Assembly: GCF_045278715.1 (NCBI RefSeq)
Contig: NZ_CP136420.1
Location: forward strand, 1,736,001-1,800,000
Source: Neomoorella carbonis
GTDB lineage: Bacteria; Bacillota; DSM-521; Neomoorellales; Neomoorellaceae
DNA length: 64,000 bases
Direction: 5' to 3'
Program-made: the position numbers and the translations under genes
Notes under the pieces: generated by a model
The model's input: the letters and a program-made list of their open reading frames with translations, nothing else
Told to the model about the DNA's origin: nothing
Databases searched by the model: none
Shown: positions 50,977-59,946 of the stretch, piece by piece
Layout: every line of letters begins with the position of its first letter
Numbering within the stretch: the stretch's first letter is position 1

Positions 50977-52026
50977 TTACCTGGCCTGGTAGCGGGCTAC
51001 TGCCTGGTTGTGTTCGGCCAGGGTACGACTAAAATAATGGGAACCGTCCGGTTTAGCCACAAAGTATAGATAATCTGTTTTAGCCGGTTTTAAGGCCGCA
51101 AGGAGCGAGGCCCGGCCCGGATTGGCAATGGGTCCTGGGGGCAGGCCATTGACCCGGTAGGTATTATAAGGGGAATCGATCTCCAGGTCCCGGTAAGTGA
51201 GGACGGGCTTGGGCTCAGGTAATAGATATTGTACCGTGGGATCAGCTTCCAGGCGCATACCCCGTTTGAGGCGGTTAACATATACTCCGGCAATGATAGC
51301 CCGCTCGGCATCAACCCTGGCTTCCCTTTCTACGATGGAAGCCAAAGTAACAATCTGCCTGGTATTTAAGTCCAGGGCCGGGTCTTTCTCCCGGCTGATT
51401 TCCTGGTAAACCTCGTTAAAGCGTTTGAGCATCATCAGCACTATCTCCTCGGGCGGCGTCCCCCTGGCCACCCGGTAGGTGTCGGGAAACAAAAAACCCT
51501 GGACGTGTTCCGGGCTGGAAGGCATGTCCGGCAAAAAATCAAAGGGATAATCCCGGGCTGCAGCCTGCAGGAAATCCTCTTTCCGGGCCAAGCCTTTCTG
51601 CTGCAGCAAGGCGGCTATTTCCCGTACCGTATATCCTTCGGGAACTGTAAATTCAATCTCCTGGACATTGCCCGCAGCCAGCAGGCGGAGGACTTCCGGC
51701 AGGGAAAGGCCGGGGGAGATTAAATAGTAGCCTGGCTTTAGCTGCTTGTCCAGGCCTGTAGCCATGGTCGCCAGCCGGAAAGCCAGGGGACTCTTGATTA
51801 TCCCCTGGCGGGTAAGAGTGCTGGCAATAGCGGCCGAACTTGATCCCGGCGCAATATATACCTCTTTGGCCGGGGCGCCGGGCTGCACCGGGGCCAGCAT
51901 GGTCAGGAAAAAATACCCGCTCCCGCCCAGGACCAGAATAATTAGTGCCAGGAAAAAAATTAACCGGCGGCGCCAGGACTGCCAGAAAGCTCGATTATAG
52001 CTTGTTTCCAGCTCTTCCCCCATCAT
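50977..52026 (-). CDS. mltG: Endolytic murein transglycosylase MltG
   Basis: MltG cuts nascent glycan strands and sets their length. The 349-aa protein has an N-terminal membrane helix (LIFFLALIILVLGGSGYFFL), a LysM-like subdomain (EIEFTVPEGYTVREIAALLQ) and the YceG catalytic domain with IVEREA (catalytic Glu) and the GLPPGPIANPG block. It lies after a VanW-family gene in the same direction. Confidence 0.94.
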   Translation of the reverse strand: MMGEELETSYNRAFWQSWRRRLIFFLALIILVLGGSGYFFLTMLAPVQPGAPAKEVYIAPGSSSAAIASTLTRQGIIKSPLAFRLATMATGLDKQLKPGYYLISPGLSLPEVLRLLAAGNVQEIEFTVPEGYTVREIAALLQQKGLARKEDFLQAAARDYPFDFLPDMPSSPEHVQGFLFPDTYRVARGTPPEEIVLMMLKRFNEVYQEISREKDPALDLNTRQIVTLASIVEREARVDAERAIIAGVYVNRLKRGMRLEADPTVQYLLPEPKPVLTYRDLEIDSPYNTYRVNGLPPGPIANPGRASLLAALKPAKTDYLYFVAKPDGSHYFSRTLAEHNQAVARYQAR

Positions 52027-52064
52027 TAACCTGTTTTCTCTCCATAACTATTTTTTTCATTATA

Positions 52065-53399
52065 TCAAGATCCGGAGGAATGCACAACAGTTTCCCCAGG
52101 CTGTCCGCGGCGGATGACCCGTGGTAACGGTGGGTATAAATCCTGGGAGACAACCTCTTGCCGCCCTTCTTTACCCTGCTGGTGGATAATCCTGATAACC
52201 CTGGTCCGGAAACCCGGTTTTCCTTCCTGTTTAACTTCCACCTTCCCGGGGGGCCAGAGGGGTACTACTTCCACTTCTTCCGGTGGCGGGATCTTTTCAA
52301 TTACCTGGCTCACTATCTCAGCGGCGGGGGCCTCCCCGGCGGCATAAAAGGTCATTGTCAGTTTATCACTAGCCACCCGGGCCTTCAACCAGTACCAGAA
52401 AGGAGTATCATTGCGGATTTTAAGATCAATCAGGCCATAGACGACGGTGGCATCCCGCCCCGGCGGCACATAACCTACGGCCAGACCATGAGGCTGGCGC
52501 TCGACGATAGTTAACCCGGCAGCCAGGGCGGCATTATAAAGGGTTGATGACACCTGGCATACACCGCCGCCAATGCCGGGTACAAAGTTGCGATCTTCAA
52601 TGACCAGGGCTTCCCGGTAGCCACGTTCTGCGGTCCGTGGCCCCACTGCCAGGTTAAAGGAGAACTCTCCCCCCGGCGGCAACCAGGTATTATCCAGAGT
52701 GCTGGACGCCAGCCGGATATTGTGGGTACGGCCTGTATCAGCTGGATTAAAAACGGTGGTAAAAGACCCGGTCGCTTTTTCAATTTTCCGGGCCGCCAAT
52801 GCAGCTGTAGTCAGCTGTGGTTCAAGACGGTTCAAGGGGATGTCGATCACCTCTCCCCGGGATTGCACTTCCAGGCGCCTCATGAAGGTCCCGGTATCCA
52901 CCTGCCAGCCGGCCTGCGCGGGTATTAAGTAAGGTTTACCGTTACTATCTATTTCCAGGCGCGCATCTACCGGCTCTTTCAAGATATCACTGCCCAGGCG
53001 TTTTAATTCCGCCTGGAGGCGCTGCTGTTCCCACTGATATACCGGCTCCAGCCGGCGCCGGTTTAATGCGAAAACAGACAGGCGTTGCTTTAAATTGCCG
53101 GTCCGGCCCAGGGCCCAGGCCCGGGATAAAGTAGCCTCAATATCAATATTCATCCCCAGGTTTCGGGGAGTAGTCGTTATCAACCTGTCGCCCAGGCGCA
53201 ATTTAATTTCCCGGTCCAGGATTTCCGTAGCCAGTTCCATTATCTTTAACCTGGCAGCAGCCGGCGGCAGCCCTCCGATTGGCCAACCGGCAATGGTTAC
53301 GCCCGGGAAAATGCGGCCGGAAAAATATATTCCCATTACGGCCAGGCTGGCCGCTCCCAGCAGAAAAATTAAAAATGCTGCCAGTTTCCACCTGACCAT
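52065..53399 (-). CDS. VanW-family protein with peptidoglycan-binding-like domains
   Basis: The ~444-aa protein has an N-terminal membrane helix (LAAFLIFLLGAASLAVMGIYF), a YoaR-like domain (about 60-220) and the VanW domain with GGEFSFN, GGGVCQVSSTLYNAAL and ERQPHGLAVGYVPPGRDATV, ending in a G5-like basic segment. VanW has no proven activity; it is often found with cell-wall genes. The start at 53399 was chosen because a terminator hairpin (53478-53500) lies inside the longer frame. Confidence 0.85.
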   Translation of the reverse strand: MVRWKLAAFLIFLLGAASLAVMGIYFSGRIFPGVTIAGWPIGGLPPAAARLKIMELATEILDREIKLRLGDRLITTTPRNLGMNIDIEATLSRAWALGRTGNLKQRLSVFALNRRRLEPVYQWEQQRLQAELKRLGSDILKEPVDARLEIDSNGKPYLIPAQAGWQVDTGTFMRRLEVQSRGEVIDIPLNRLEPQLTTAALAARKIEKATGSFTTVFNPADTGRTHNIRLASSTLDNTWLPPGGEFSFNLAVGPRTAERGYREALVIEDRNFVPGIGGGVCQVSSTLYNAALAAGLTIVERQPHGLAVGYVPPGRDATVVYGLIDLKIRNDTPFWYWLKARVASDKLTMTFYAAGEAPAAEIVSQVIEKIPPPEEVEVVPLWPPGKVEVKQEGKPGFRTRVIRIIHQQGKEGRQEVVSQDLYPPLPRVIRRGQPGETVVHSSGS

Positions 53400-53477
53400 G
53401 GGCCCACTTCCCGTAAACATTTTTAAAACATAATATGCCCCCTGTGGGCCGGAGATACAAAGTAAATTTAAGGCAAA

Positions 53478-53500
53478 GCCCGCCAGTTTTCCTGGCGGGC
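53478..53500. terminator. Terminator after the DUF1292 gene
   Basis: GCCCGCCAG (53478-53486) pairs with CTGGCGGGC (53492-53500). The T-run is better on the plus strand, but its position 10 nt past the DUF1292 stop indicates it ends that operon on the minus strand. Confidence 0.7.
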
Positions 53501-53509
53501 TTTTTAGCT

Positions 53510-53782
53510 TCAATCTTCCTCTCCTTCATCCAGGGCGTCTGCCCAGACCTCAGCCACGCGCTGCCATTCGTCTTCATCCTCAATCTCATAAAGGACCTCG
53601 TTGCCATCTTCATCCACACCGATCTTCAGCACAATGGCTTCAGCAGCTTCGGTATCGCCGGTTTCCACTGGTAACAGGATGGCATACTCGTCATCTTCGA
53701 CATTGAGGATATCTACGACTACAAACTCATGCTCCTGCCCTTCATCATCTGTCAGGACGATGGTGTTTTCCTGGTCGGCCAT
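53510..53782 (-). CDS. DUF1292 (YrzB-like) acidic protein
   Basis: The 90-aa, highly acidic protein (TDDEGQEHEFVVVDILNVEDDEYAILLPV, then EDEDEWQRVAEVW) is the family usually found next to ruvX and ireB in Firmicutes. No biochemical function is known. It lies 30 nt after ruvX and ends the alaS-ireB-...-ruvX operon. Confidence 0.9.
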   Translation of the reverse strand: MADQENTIVLTDDEGQEHEFVVVDILNVEDDEYAILLPVETGDTEAAEAIVLKIGVDEDGNEVLYEIEDEDEWQRVAEVWADALDEGEED

Positions 53783-53812
53783 GTCCTCACTCCTTTTTCC
53801 AGGATAGGCCTA

Positions 53813-54235
53813 TCATACCCCATTTTGCCCCCGCCGGTCAAGGTATCCCTGCAAAATTATACTGGCCGCTACCTGGTCGACAACGGCCCGCCGGCGGCGG
53901 CGGGATAGGTCGGCTTCCAGGAGGATTTTATCAGCCGCTACAGTGGAGAGGCGCTCGTCATAGAGGTGCACCGGCAGGCCCAGTTCAGCCTTTAACCTGG
54001 CGGCAAAGGCGCGGGCCTCCGCCGCCCGGGGCCCGCAGGTACCGTTCATATTGCGGGGAAGCCCAACCACCACTTCTTCGACACCATACCGGTCAACTAA
54101 CTGCTTCAGAGCTTCCACATCGGCAGCCCTGTTTTTCCGGCGAATGGTGGTCACGCCCTGGGCTGTCCAGCCTAAAGGGTCGCTAACGGCCACGCCAATG
54201 GTTTTGCTGCCGACATCCAGTCCCATAATGCGCAA
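53813..54235 (-). CDS. ruvX: RuvX/YqgF pre-16S rRNA nuclease (putative Holliday junction resolvase)
   Basis: The RNase H-like fold has active-site LDVGSKTIGVAVSD, EEVVVGLPRNMNG, and YDERLST with terminal acidic residue. YqgF processes pre-16S rRNA ends and was earlier proposed as a Holliday junction resolvase. The start is TTG 54235, with AAGGTGA at a suitable distance and only 1 nt after the aldo-keto reductase stop codon, so translation is coupled. Confidence 0.93.
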   Translation of the reverse strand: MRIMGLDVGSKTIGVAVSDPLGWTAQGVTTIRRKNRAADVEALKQLVDRYGVEEVVVGLPRNMNGTCGPRAAEARAFAARLKAELGLPVHLYDERLSTVAADKILLEADLSRRRRRAVVDQVAASIILQGYLDRRGQNGV

Positions 54236-54236
54236 T

Positions 54237-55184
54237 TCAAATCACCTTAAGGCAAAAATCGCGGCAGGCGCCGGCGCAATAACCGCAGAGGATGCACCGC
54301 CCGGGATCGACTACCACCCGCCCGCCGGCCAGTTCCAGGGCTCCCTGGGGGCATCGTTTAACGCACGAACCGCAACCACGGCACCAGTCTTCAACCAGGA
54401 GCCGGCGTTTCCTTACCTGAAGCCGTGCCAGCAGTTCCGCCGCCGGCTCCTGGCCGCTAAACCAGGCGACATTCACCTCTACCTCCTCCAGGGATTGCAT
54501 GCCAACGGCTACGGCATCAATGACCGGCGTGGCCAGAACAAACTCCAGGGCCTGTCGCGCTTGTGTTCCCAGGTGCCCGCCCCCCAGGGCCTTCATGGCA
54601 TAGATCCCCTTGCCGTTACTGTGGGCCAGGGTAATGGCGGCCAGCATCTCTTCCCTGCTGCCGTCTAGTATCCCCAGCCCCGCCTGATTGTAAAGGGGAT
54701 GGATAATATCGATTTCCGGCATCACGGCTGCCGCCCGCACCGCTGCTACAGCATGGGAGGATATACCCACGGCCCGTACCAAGCCGCGCGCTTTGGCTTC
54801 CAGGAGGTATTCCAGGGCCGGCCGGTGGCCGGCCAGGGTCAGGGCCGTTTCCTGCTCGTGGAGCAAAAAGATATCAATAACATCCCGGTCCAGCTCGCGC
54901 CGGGCCTCCTCCAGGCTCCGGGCCATACCTTCTGCCGTATAGTCATAGGATTTGGTGGCCACGACTACCGGTTCCTGCCAGCCCTGCAGGGCGGCCCGGA
55001 TATGGGGATACGTGGCATAACACTGGGCCGTATCAATAAAGTTGACACCCAGCTCCAGGGCACGGCGGAGGAGGCTGGCCCCGGCAGCAATACTCAGGCC
55101 CGCCTGGAGCGGGCCTATGGTCAAGGAACCAAAACACAGGCGGGATACCCTGATCCCGCTGGCTCCCAGGGTGGTGTAAAACAT
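54237..55184 (-). CDS. Aldo/keto reductase with C-terminal ferredoxin domain
   Basis: Residues ~1-245 are an AKR barrel (FIDTAQCYATY with catalytic Asp and Tyr, VVATKSYDY with Lys, FLLHEQE with His). The last ~60 residues are a two-[4Fe-4S] ferredoxin (CRGCGSCVKRCPQG and CILCGYCAGACRDFC). The fusion suggests electron transfer between ferredoxin and a carbonyl substrate. The substrate is unknown. It sits in the conserved alaS-ireB-ruvX operon, which is not its usual place. Confidence 0.9.
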   Translation of the reverse strand: MFYTTLGASGIRVSRLCFGSLTIGPLQAGLSIAAGASLLRRALELGVNFIDTAQCYATYPHIRAALQGWQEPVVVATKSYDYTAEGMARSLEEARRELDRDVIDIFLLHEQETALTLAGHRPALEYLLEAKARGLVRAVGISSHAVAAVRAAAVMPEIDIIHPLYNQAGLGILDGSREEMLAAITLAHSNGKGIYAMKALGGGHLGTQARQALEFVLATPVIDAVAVGMQSLEEVEVNVAWFSGQEPAAELLARLQVRKRRLLVEDWCRGCGSCVKRCPQGALELAGGRVVVDPGRCILCGYCAGACRDFCLKVI

Positions 55185-55204
55185 GGGGCTAACTTCCTGA
55201 ATAT

Positions 55205-55501
55205 CTATTTCCGTATTTCATCCAGCTTTTTCTCCCAGTAAGCCAGCTTTTCTTCGGTACGGTTTAAAATCCGCTGATCCTGATCAGTAAAGAAACCTCC
55301 TTCGGCCTTTGCCCTGGCTTCCTCCAGGTGGGCGCGCATGGTTTGGAGGCAGCGCTGGTAAAGCTCCAGGGCATAGGCCGCCCGTTCCCGTTCATGCCCC
55401 CAGCCCCCCTGCCAGTCACGCACCGCGGCCTTCAGGAGGTCAAAAAACTTATCACCTTCGGTATAGAGGTTGACCGTCAGCTCCACATCCGACAGGGCCA
55501 T
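55205..55501 (-). CDS. Conserved-looking small protein of unknown function, 98 aa
   Basis: The helical, charged protein (DVELTVNLYTEGDKFFDLLKAAVRDW, then RILNRTEEKLAYWEKKLDEIR) has no membrane helix and no domain I recognise. GGGGAGG at a proper distance sets the ATG at 55501; an ATG 9 nt earlier is on top of that site. It lies between ireB and the AKR gene, so it is co-transcribed with alaS. Confidence 0.7.
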   Translation of the reverse strand: MALSDVELTVNLYTEGDKFFDLLKAAVRDWQGGWGHERERAAYALELYQRCLQTMRAHLEEARAKAEGGFFTDQDQRILNRTEEKLAYWEKKLDEIRK

Positions 55502-55518
55502 GGGTCGCATCCTCCCCT

Positions 55519-55770
55519 TTAAGTTAAATAATTCTTCAGCAACTCAGCGATGATCTCATCGCGCTCCACGCGGCGAATCAAGTTGCGGGCCCCGTTATGG
55601 CTGGTAATGTAAGCCGGGTCCCCTGAGAGGAGGTAGCCGATCAACTGGTTTATGGGATCGTACCCCTTTTCCTTTAAAGCCGCCTGGACTTCCACCAGCA
55701 CATCCCGGACTTTAACCTTCTCCTCTTTCTCCACTTTAAACATCATTGTTTCCTGCATGTCCCCGGACAT
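55519..55770 (-). CDS. ireB: IreB-family regulatory phosphoprotein (UPF0297)
   Basis: The ~83-aa protein matches the UPF0297/YrzL family (VLVEVQAALKEKGYDPINQLIGYLLSGDPAYITSHNGARNLIRRVERDEIIAELLKNYL). In Enterococcus IreB is a substrate of the IreK Ser/Thr kinase and limits cephalosporin resistance. The gene order alaS-ireB-...-ruvX-DUF1292 is the usual Firmicutes cluster. GGAGGGTGA sets the ATG at 55770. Confidence 0.93.
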   Translation of the reverse strand: MSGDMQETMMFKVEKEEKVKVRDVLVEVQAALKEKGYDPINQLIGYLLSGDPAYITSHNGARNLIRRVERDEIIAELLKNYLT

Positions 55771-55804
55771 TGCCTTCACCCTCCTTGCGGTTTCCCGGTC
55801 TCTC

Positions 55805-58450
55805 TTAGCGAACCTGCTGGGCCACTACCTTAAGGCTGTAGGCCAGGGCCTCGTCCAGCTTGCTTGGATCCTTGCCCCCGGCCTGGGCCATATCTGCCCG
55901 GCCCCCGCCGCCGCCGGCAGCAATCCGGGCCACCTCGCGTAATAAATTCCCGGCATGGACGCCCCGCTTCACCAGGTCTTTACTTACCATAGCAACAAAA
56001 TTAACGCGACCATCATGCTGTGAACCCAGGACCACTACGCCTGAACCCATTTTGTCCCGCACTTTATCGGCCAGCTCTCGTAAAGCTTCGGAGTCGGTTA
56101 TATCTACCCGGGCCTGCAGCACCCGGACCCCGGCTACTTCCCGCACTTGTTCCAGCAAATCTTTGACGGTGTAGGTAGCCAGCTGGTTACGCAAGCGGGT
56201 GATTTCCCGCTCCATTTCCTTGCCTTTCTCCAGGAGCTGCTGCACCCGTCCGGCCACCTGGAAGGGCGGTACTTTGAGCAAACCGGCGACAGAGGCCAGT
56301 TCCTGGTACTCGTGGCTAACCAGGTCCAGCGCGGCCGCTCCCGTTACCGCTTCCACCCGGCGCACGCCGGCACCAATGCTGCTCTCACTCGTAAGCCGGA
56401 AAAGACCTACTTCGCTGGTGGAGCGCAGGTGGGTACCGCCGCACAGTTCCAGGCTATAGTCACCCATCTTTACCACCCGCACCTGTCCGCCGTATTTCTC
56501 GCCAAAGAGGGCCGTAGCTCCCATGGCCTTTGCTTCCTGGAGGGAAGTCTCCAGGGTCGTTACCGGCAAACTGGCTAAAACCTTAACATTTACTTCCTTC
56601 TCTATGGCCTTCAGCTCTTCTTCGGTCAAGGGAGCAAAATGGGTAAAGTCAAAGCGCAGCCTTTCCGGTGTTACCAGGGAACCGGCCTGGTTGGCGTGTT
56701 CACCCAGAACATTCTTTAAGGCCCGGTGTAACAGGTGGGTCGCGGTATGATTCCTGGCCGTGGCCAGGCGACGCTCCCTGTCCACCATGACCTTTACTTC
56801 CTGTCCGGCAGCTAGCTTGCCGGCAGTTACAGTCACCTGGTGGACAATCTTCCCTCCGGGCAGGCGCCTGGTATCCAGTACCCCGGCCGCACCGCCGGGC
56901 CAGGCTAAACTACCCTGGTCCCCCACCTGGCCGCCACCCTCCGGGTAGCAGGGTGTCCGGTCCAGGACGACATAGCCGCTTTCCCCCTCGGCCAGATAAG
57001 GAACTCGCTCGCCTTGTCGTACCAGGGCCAGGACTTTACCGGTGTCTTCCAACCGCTCGTAGCCGGTGAATTCTGTGCCGCCGATGTCGTCCAGGTTGCC
57101 GGCAAAGGCCAGGGCAAATTCATAGGCCTTGATATCTTCGCGTGCCGCCCGAGCTCGTTCCCGCTGGGCCGCCATGGCCTCTTCAAAACCGGCCCGGTCT
57201 AATTTGAAACCCTTTTCGCCGGCAATTTCCTCTGTCAGGTCAACGGGAAAACCATAGGTATCATAGAGGGTAAAAGCTTCCTGGCCGCTGATGGTATCCC
57301 GGCCTTCACGTCCGGCCCGCTCCAGGATGCCGCTTAAGACCCTCATGCCATCATTCAGGGTTTCGTGGAAACGCTCTTCTTCCTGGCGCATTACCCGGGC
57401 AATGTACTCCCGCTGTTCCGCCACCTCGGGGTAGGCCTGGCCCATAATATCAACCACCGTATCCACCAGGCGGTACAGGAAGGGTTCCTCCACACCCAGG
57501 GCTTTACCAAAGCGAGCCGCCCGGCGCAAAATCCGGCGCAGGACGTAGCTGCGGCCTTCATTCCCCGGTAAAACGCCGTCGGCAATGAGAAAAGTACAGG
57601 CCCGGGCATGATCGGCAATGACCCGAAAGGGGAAGCCGGCCTCCCCACGATCATAGGCACGGCCGCTTAAGACTTCCATGGCCTTAATTAAAGGCTGCAG
57701 GAGGTCGGTGTCAAAATTGCTGTCCACGCCCTGTAAAATTGAGGCCATCCGTTCCAGTCCCATACCGGTATCAATGCTGGGGCGAGGTAAAGGCGTTAAA
57801 TTACCGCCGGCATCCCGTTCATACTGCATAAAAACCAGGTTCCAGATCTCCAGCCAGCGGTCACAGTCACAGGCCCCCAGGGCGCAATGGGTAGCCCTGC
57901 AGGCATGTTCCGGTCCGCGGTCGTAAATAATCTCGCTGCAGGGACCGCAGGGGCCGGTGTCGCCCATGGCCCAGAAGTTATCCTTTTCACCCATGCGGAC
58001 AATCCGTTCGGCCGGAATGCCGGCTACTTCCTGCCAGAGACGGTAGGCCTCATCGTCATCCTGGTAGACGGTAATCCAGAGGCGTTCCGGCGGCAACTCC
58101 AGCACCCGGGTTAAAAATTCCCAGGCAAAAGAAATGGCCTCGCGCTTGAAGTAATCACCAAAGGAGAAATTACCCAGCATCTCAAAAAAGGTATGGTGAC
58201 GGGCGGTACGCCCGACGGTATCCAGGTCGTTATGTTTGCCCCCGGCTCGGACACACTTCTGGGCTGTCGTCGCCCGTTTAAAAGGGCGCCGGTCCAGGCC
58301 CAGGAAAACGTCTTTAAACTGTACCATACCGGCATTGGTAAAAAGCAGGGTCGGATCGTTCACCGGCACCAGGGAAGAACTGTGGACAATGGTATGTCCC
58401 TTACTGGCGAAAAAGCTTAAAAATTTCTCCCGGAGCTCATTCCCCGTCAA
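55805..58450 (-). CDS. alaS: Alanine-tRNA ligase
   Basis: The 881-aa enzyme has the class II catalytic core (SSSLVPVNDPTLLFTNAGM, VRAGGKHNDLDTVGRT), the editing domain zinc/His site (HTATHLLHRAL with CGGTH further on), and the C-terminal coiled coil plus DHHA1 domain (GGGGGRADMAQAGG). The length is normal. It leads a five- or six-gene operon and is preceded by a consensus SigA promoter and a short structured leader; I see no T-box. Confidence 0.97.
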   Translation of the reverse strand: MTGNELREKFLSFFASKGHTIVHSSSLVPVNDPTLLFTNAGMVQFKDVFLGLDRRPFKRATTAQKCVRAGGKHNDLDTVGRTARHHTFFEMLGNFSFGDYFKREAISFAWEFLTRVLELPPERLWITVYQDDDEAYRLWQEVAGIPAERIVRMGEKDNFWAMGDTGPCGPCSEIIYDRGPEHACRATHCALGACDCDRWLEIWNLVFMQYERDAGGNLTPLPRPSIDTGMGLERMASILQGVDSNFDTDLLQPLIKAMEVLSGRAYDRGEAGFPFRVIADHARACTFLIADGVLPGNEGRSYVLRRILRRAARFGKALGVEEPFLYRLVDTVVDIMGQAYPEVAEQREYIARVMRQEEERFHETLNDGMRVLSGILERAGREGRDTISGQEAFTLYDTYGFPVDLTEEIAGEKGFKLDRAGFEEAMAAQRERARAAREDIKAYEFALAFAGNLDDIGGTEFTGYERLEDTGKVLALVRQGERVPYLAEGESGYVVLDRTPCYPEGGGQVGDQGSLAWPGGAAGVLDTRRLPGGKIVHQVTVTAGKLAAGQEVKVMVDRERRLATARNHTATHLLHRALKNVLGEHANQAGSLVTPERLRFDFTHFAPLTEEELKAIEKEVNVKVLASLPVTTLETSLQEAKAMGATALFGEKYGGQVRVVKMGDYSLELCGGTHLRSTSEVGLFRLTSESSIGAGVRRVEAVTGAAALDLVSHEYQELASVAGLLKVPPFQVAGRVQQLLEKGKEMEREITRLRNQLATYTVKDLLEQVREVAGVRVLQARVDITDSEALRELADKVRDKMGSGVVVLGSQHDGRVNFVAMVSKDLVKRGVHAGNLLREVARIAAGGGGGRADMAQAGGKDPSKLDEALAYSLKVVAQQVR

Positions 58451-58532
58451 AAAACGTCAACTCCTCGTCAAAACTAAACCTCGCCCCCGCCCCGGGGCGG
58501 TGAACGAGGTTCTCCAGGCTAAATTTTTCTAC

Positions 58533-58561
58533 ATTATACCTGAAGCGGCGAAGGTTGTCAA
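58533..58561 (-). promoter_or_regulatory. Consensus SigA promoter of the alaS operon
   Basis: On the minus strand TTGACA, 17 nt, TATAAT: a perfect match in both hexamers and spacing. The ~80-nt leader then holds a GC-rich hairpin (ACCTCG...CGAGGT around GCCCCGGGGC). Confidence 0.9.
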
Positions 58562-58584
58562 TGAAGGTTCGCCCGCAAGAAAAA

Positions 58585-58608
58585 GCCCCTCACTTTCATT
58601 TGAGGGGC
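58585..58608 (-). terminator. Intrinsic terminator after the YgeY-type gene
   Basis: GCCCCTCA (58585-58592) pairs with TGAGGGGC (58601-58608), followed on the minus strand by TTTTTC, 8 nt past the stop codon. Confidence 0.85.
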
Positions 58609-58615
58609 GACTAAC

Positions 58616-59821
58616 TTATTTGTTCATCATCTCGCTCAAGACTGTTGGGAAGAAGGCGTAAAACTCGGTGGAGCGAACGACATCCTCAATAGGTACCTGG
58701 TCGAGGACGGAGTGGGCATATACCTCATCCCCCGGTCCGAAGCCGATGGCAGGGATACCAGCTTTACCCACCCAGTAGGTGCCGTTGGTGCTGAAAACCC
58801 ACTTGCCTACGCCTGTGGGTCGGCCAAAAAGCTGCTCGTAGGTTTTGAGGCCTGCCTTCACCAGGAGATGGTCCTCCGGCAGGGCCCAGGCCGGGAAGTA
58901 TTTGTCGACTTTAAAGACAAAGCCGGTGTAGCTGGGATCGGCAAATTCCAGCACTTCCACCATGCCGCCATGGGGCTCGGCCACTTTGCGCACCTGCTCT
59001 ACGGCCATTTCCTGGGTTTCGCCAAAGGTAAGACGGCGGTCGATGTATATAAAGCACTCGTCGGGCAGGGCATTGATAGAAGGCGTCTTGCAGTGGATAT
59101 CTGTTACGGCAATGGAGCCCTTTCCCAGGAAGGGATCCTCAATAAACTCTTCCCCCATCTGGCTGATAGCCTTGATAATTTCCGCCATCTTATAAACAGC
59201 ATTTACCCCTCGCTCGGGGGCACTGGCATGGCAGGTACGGCCCTTGGTGGTGACCTTCATCTCCACCCGGCCGCGATGGCCGCGGTAGATATTCATTTTC
59301 GTCGGCTCACCGATGACGACGAAGTCAGGCTTAATTTTATCCGTCACCACCAGAGAGTTGGGGGCGACGCCGTCGCAGATTTCTTCGATGTTGCCGAAGT
59401 AATAAAGGGTAAAATCACGGCTGAGGCCCAGGTCCTTCATAATTTTGAGGCCGTATACCATCCCCGGGGTGGAGTTCTTCTCATCCCCGGCACCCAGGCC
59501 GTAGAAGATGCCGTTTTCGATCTTGCCCTTATAGGGATCCCACTGCCACTGGTCAGAATCGGCTATATCAACCGTGTCGATATGGCTGTCGTAAAGCAGG
59601 ACCTTCGGGCCGTTGCCAATACGACCGACGATGTTGCCCATACTGTCCAGGAAGACCTCGTCAAAATCCAGCTTTTTCATTTCCCGACCAATGCGCTCGG
59701 CCACTGCTTTGATGTCACCGTTGGGGCTGGGAATGGCTACTATGTCCCGTAAAAACTGGATTATATCCTCGCGGTACCTCTCTACTTCCGCCTTAATCTT
59801 TTTAATAATTTCCTCGTGCAT
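58616..59821 (-). CDS. YgeY-type M20 family metallohydrolase (selenium-metabolism-linked)
   Basis: The 401-aa protein is a di-zinc M20 peptidase/deacetylase: DSHIDTVD, GAGDEK, GNIEEICDG, GEPT and the C-terminal AHSVLDQVP histidine. It matches the YgeY group of hydrolases that co-occurs with selenium-dependent molybdenum hydroxylase genes; that link is from memory. The presence of a Sec-containing SelD in this window fits. The substrate is unknown, perhaps an N-acyl or carbamoyl amino acid. A SigH-like element lies ~70 nt upstream. Confidence 0.85.
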   Translation of the reverse strand: MHEEIIKKIKAEVERYREDIIQFLRDIVAIPSPNGDIKAVAERIGREMKKLDFDEVFLDSMGNIVGRIGNGPKVLLYDSHIDTVDIADSDQWQWDPYKGKIENGIFYGLGAGDEKNSTPGMVYGLKIMKDLGLSRDFTLYYFGNIEEICDGVAPNSLVVTDKIKPDFVVIGEPTKMNIYRGHRGRVEMKVTTKGRTCHASAPERGVNAVYKMAEIIKAISQMGEEFIEDPFLGKGSIAVTDIHCKTPSINALPDECFIYIDRRLTFGETQEMAVEQVRKVAEPHGGMVEVLEFADPSYTGFVFKVDKYFPAWALPEDHLLVKAGLKTYEQLFGRPTGVGKWVFSTNGTYWVGKAGIPAIGFGPGDEVYAHSVLDQVPIEDVVRSTEFYAFFPTVLSEMMNK

Positions 59822-59892
59822 CTGATTTTCCTCCTCTTAGCACGGCTTAACTTGACTTTAATCGGGCTACCATTTTTAACTTATAGTTAAGT

Positions 59893-59921
59893 TATTTCCA
59901 CGTTGAGAGCAGGATTCCTGC
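59893..59921 (-). promoter_or_regulatory. SigH-like promoter of the YgeY-type gene
   Basis: On the minus strand GCAGGAA, exactly 15 nt, GGAAATA. It is the only one of the six with G instead of C before GAA. Confidence 0.55.
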
Positions 59922-59946
59922 CGGTTAGTAAAATTTTAACTCCAAA

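Noticed and set aside
52065..53513. VanW protein starting at 53513
   Set aside because: A terminator hairpin at 53478-53500 lies inside that extension, so translation from there is unlikely.
58451..58532. T-box riboswitch in the alaS leader
   Set aside because: The leader is only ~80 nt and lacks the T-box sequence and the specifier and antiterminator stems; it has just a GC-rich hairpin.
58712..59752. A 346-codon plus-strand frame opposite the YgeY-type gene
   Set aside because: Antisense shadow of a gene with intact zinc-ligand motifs.
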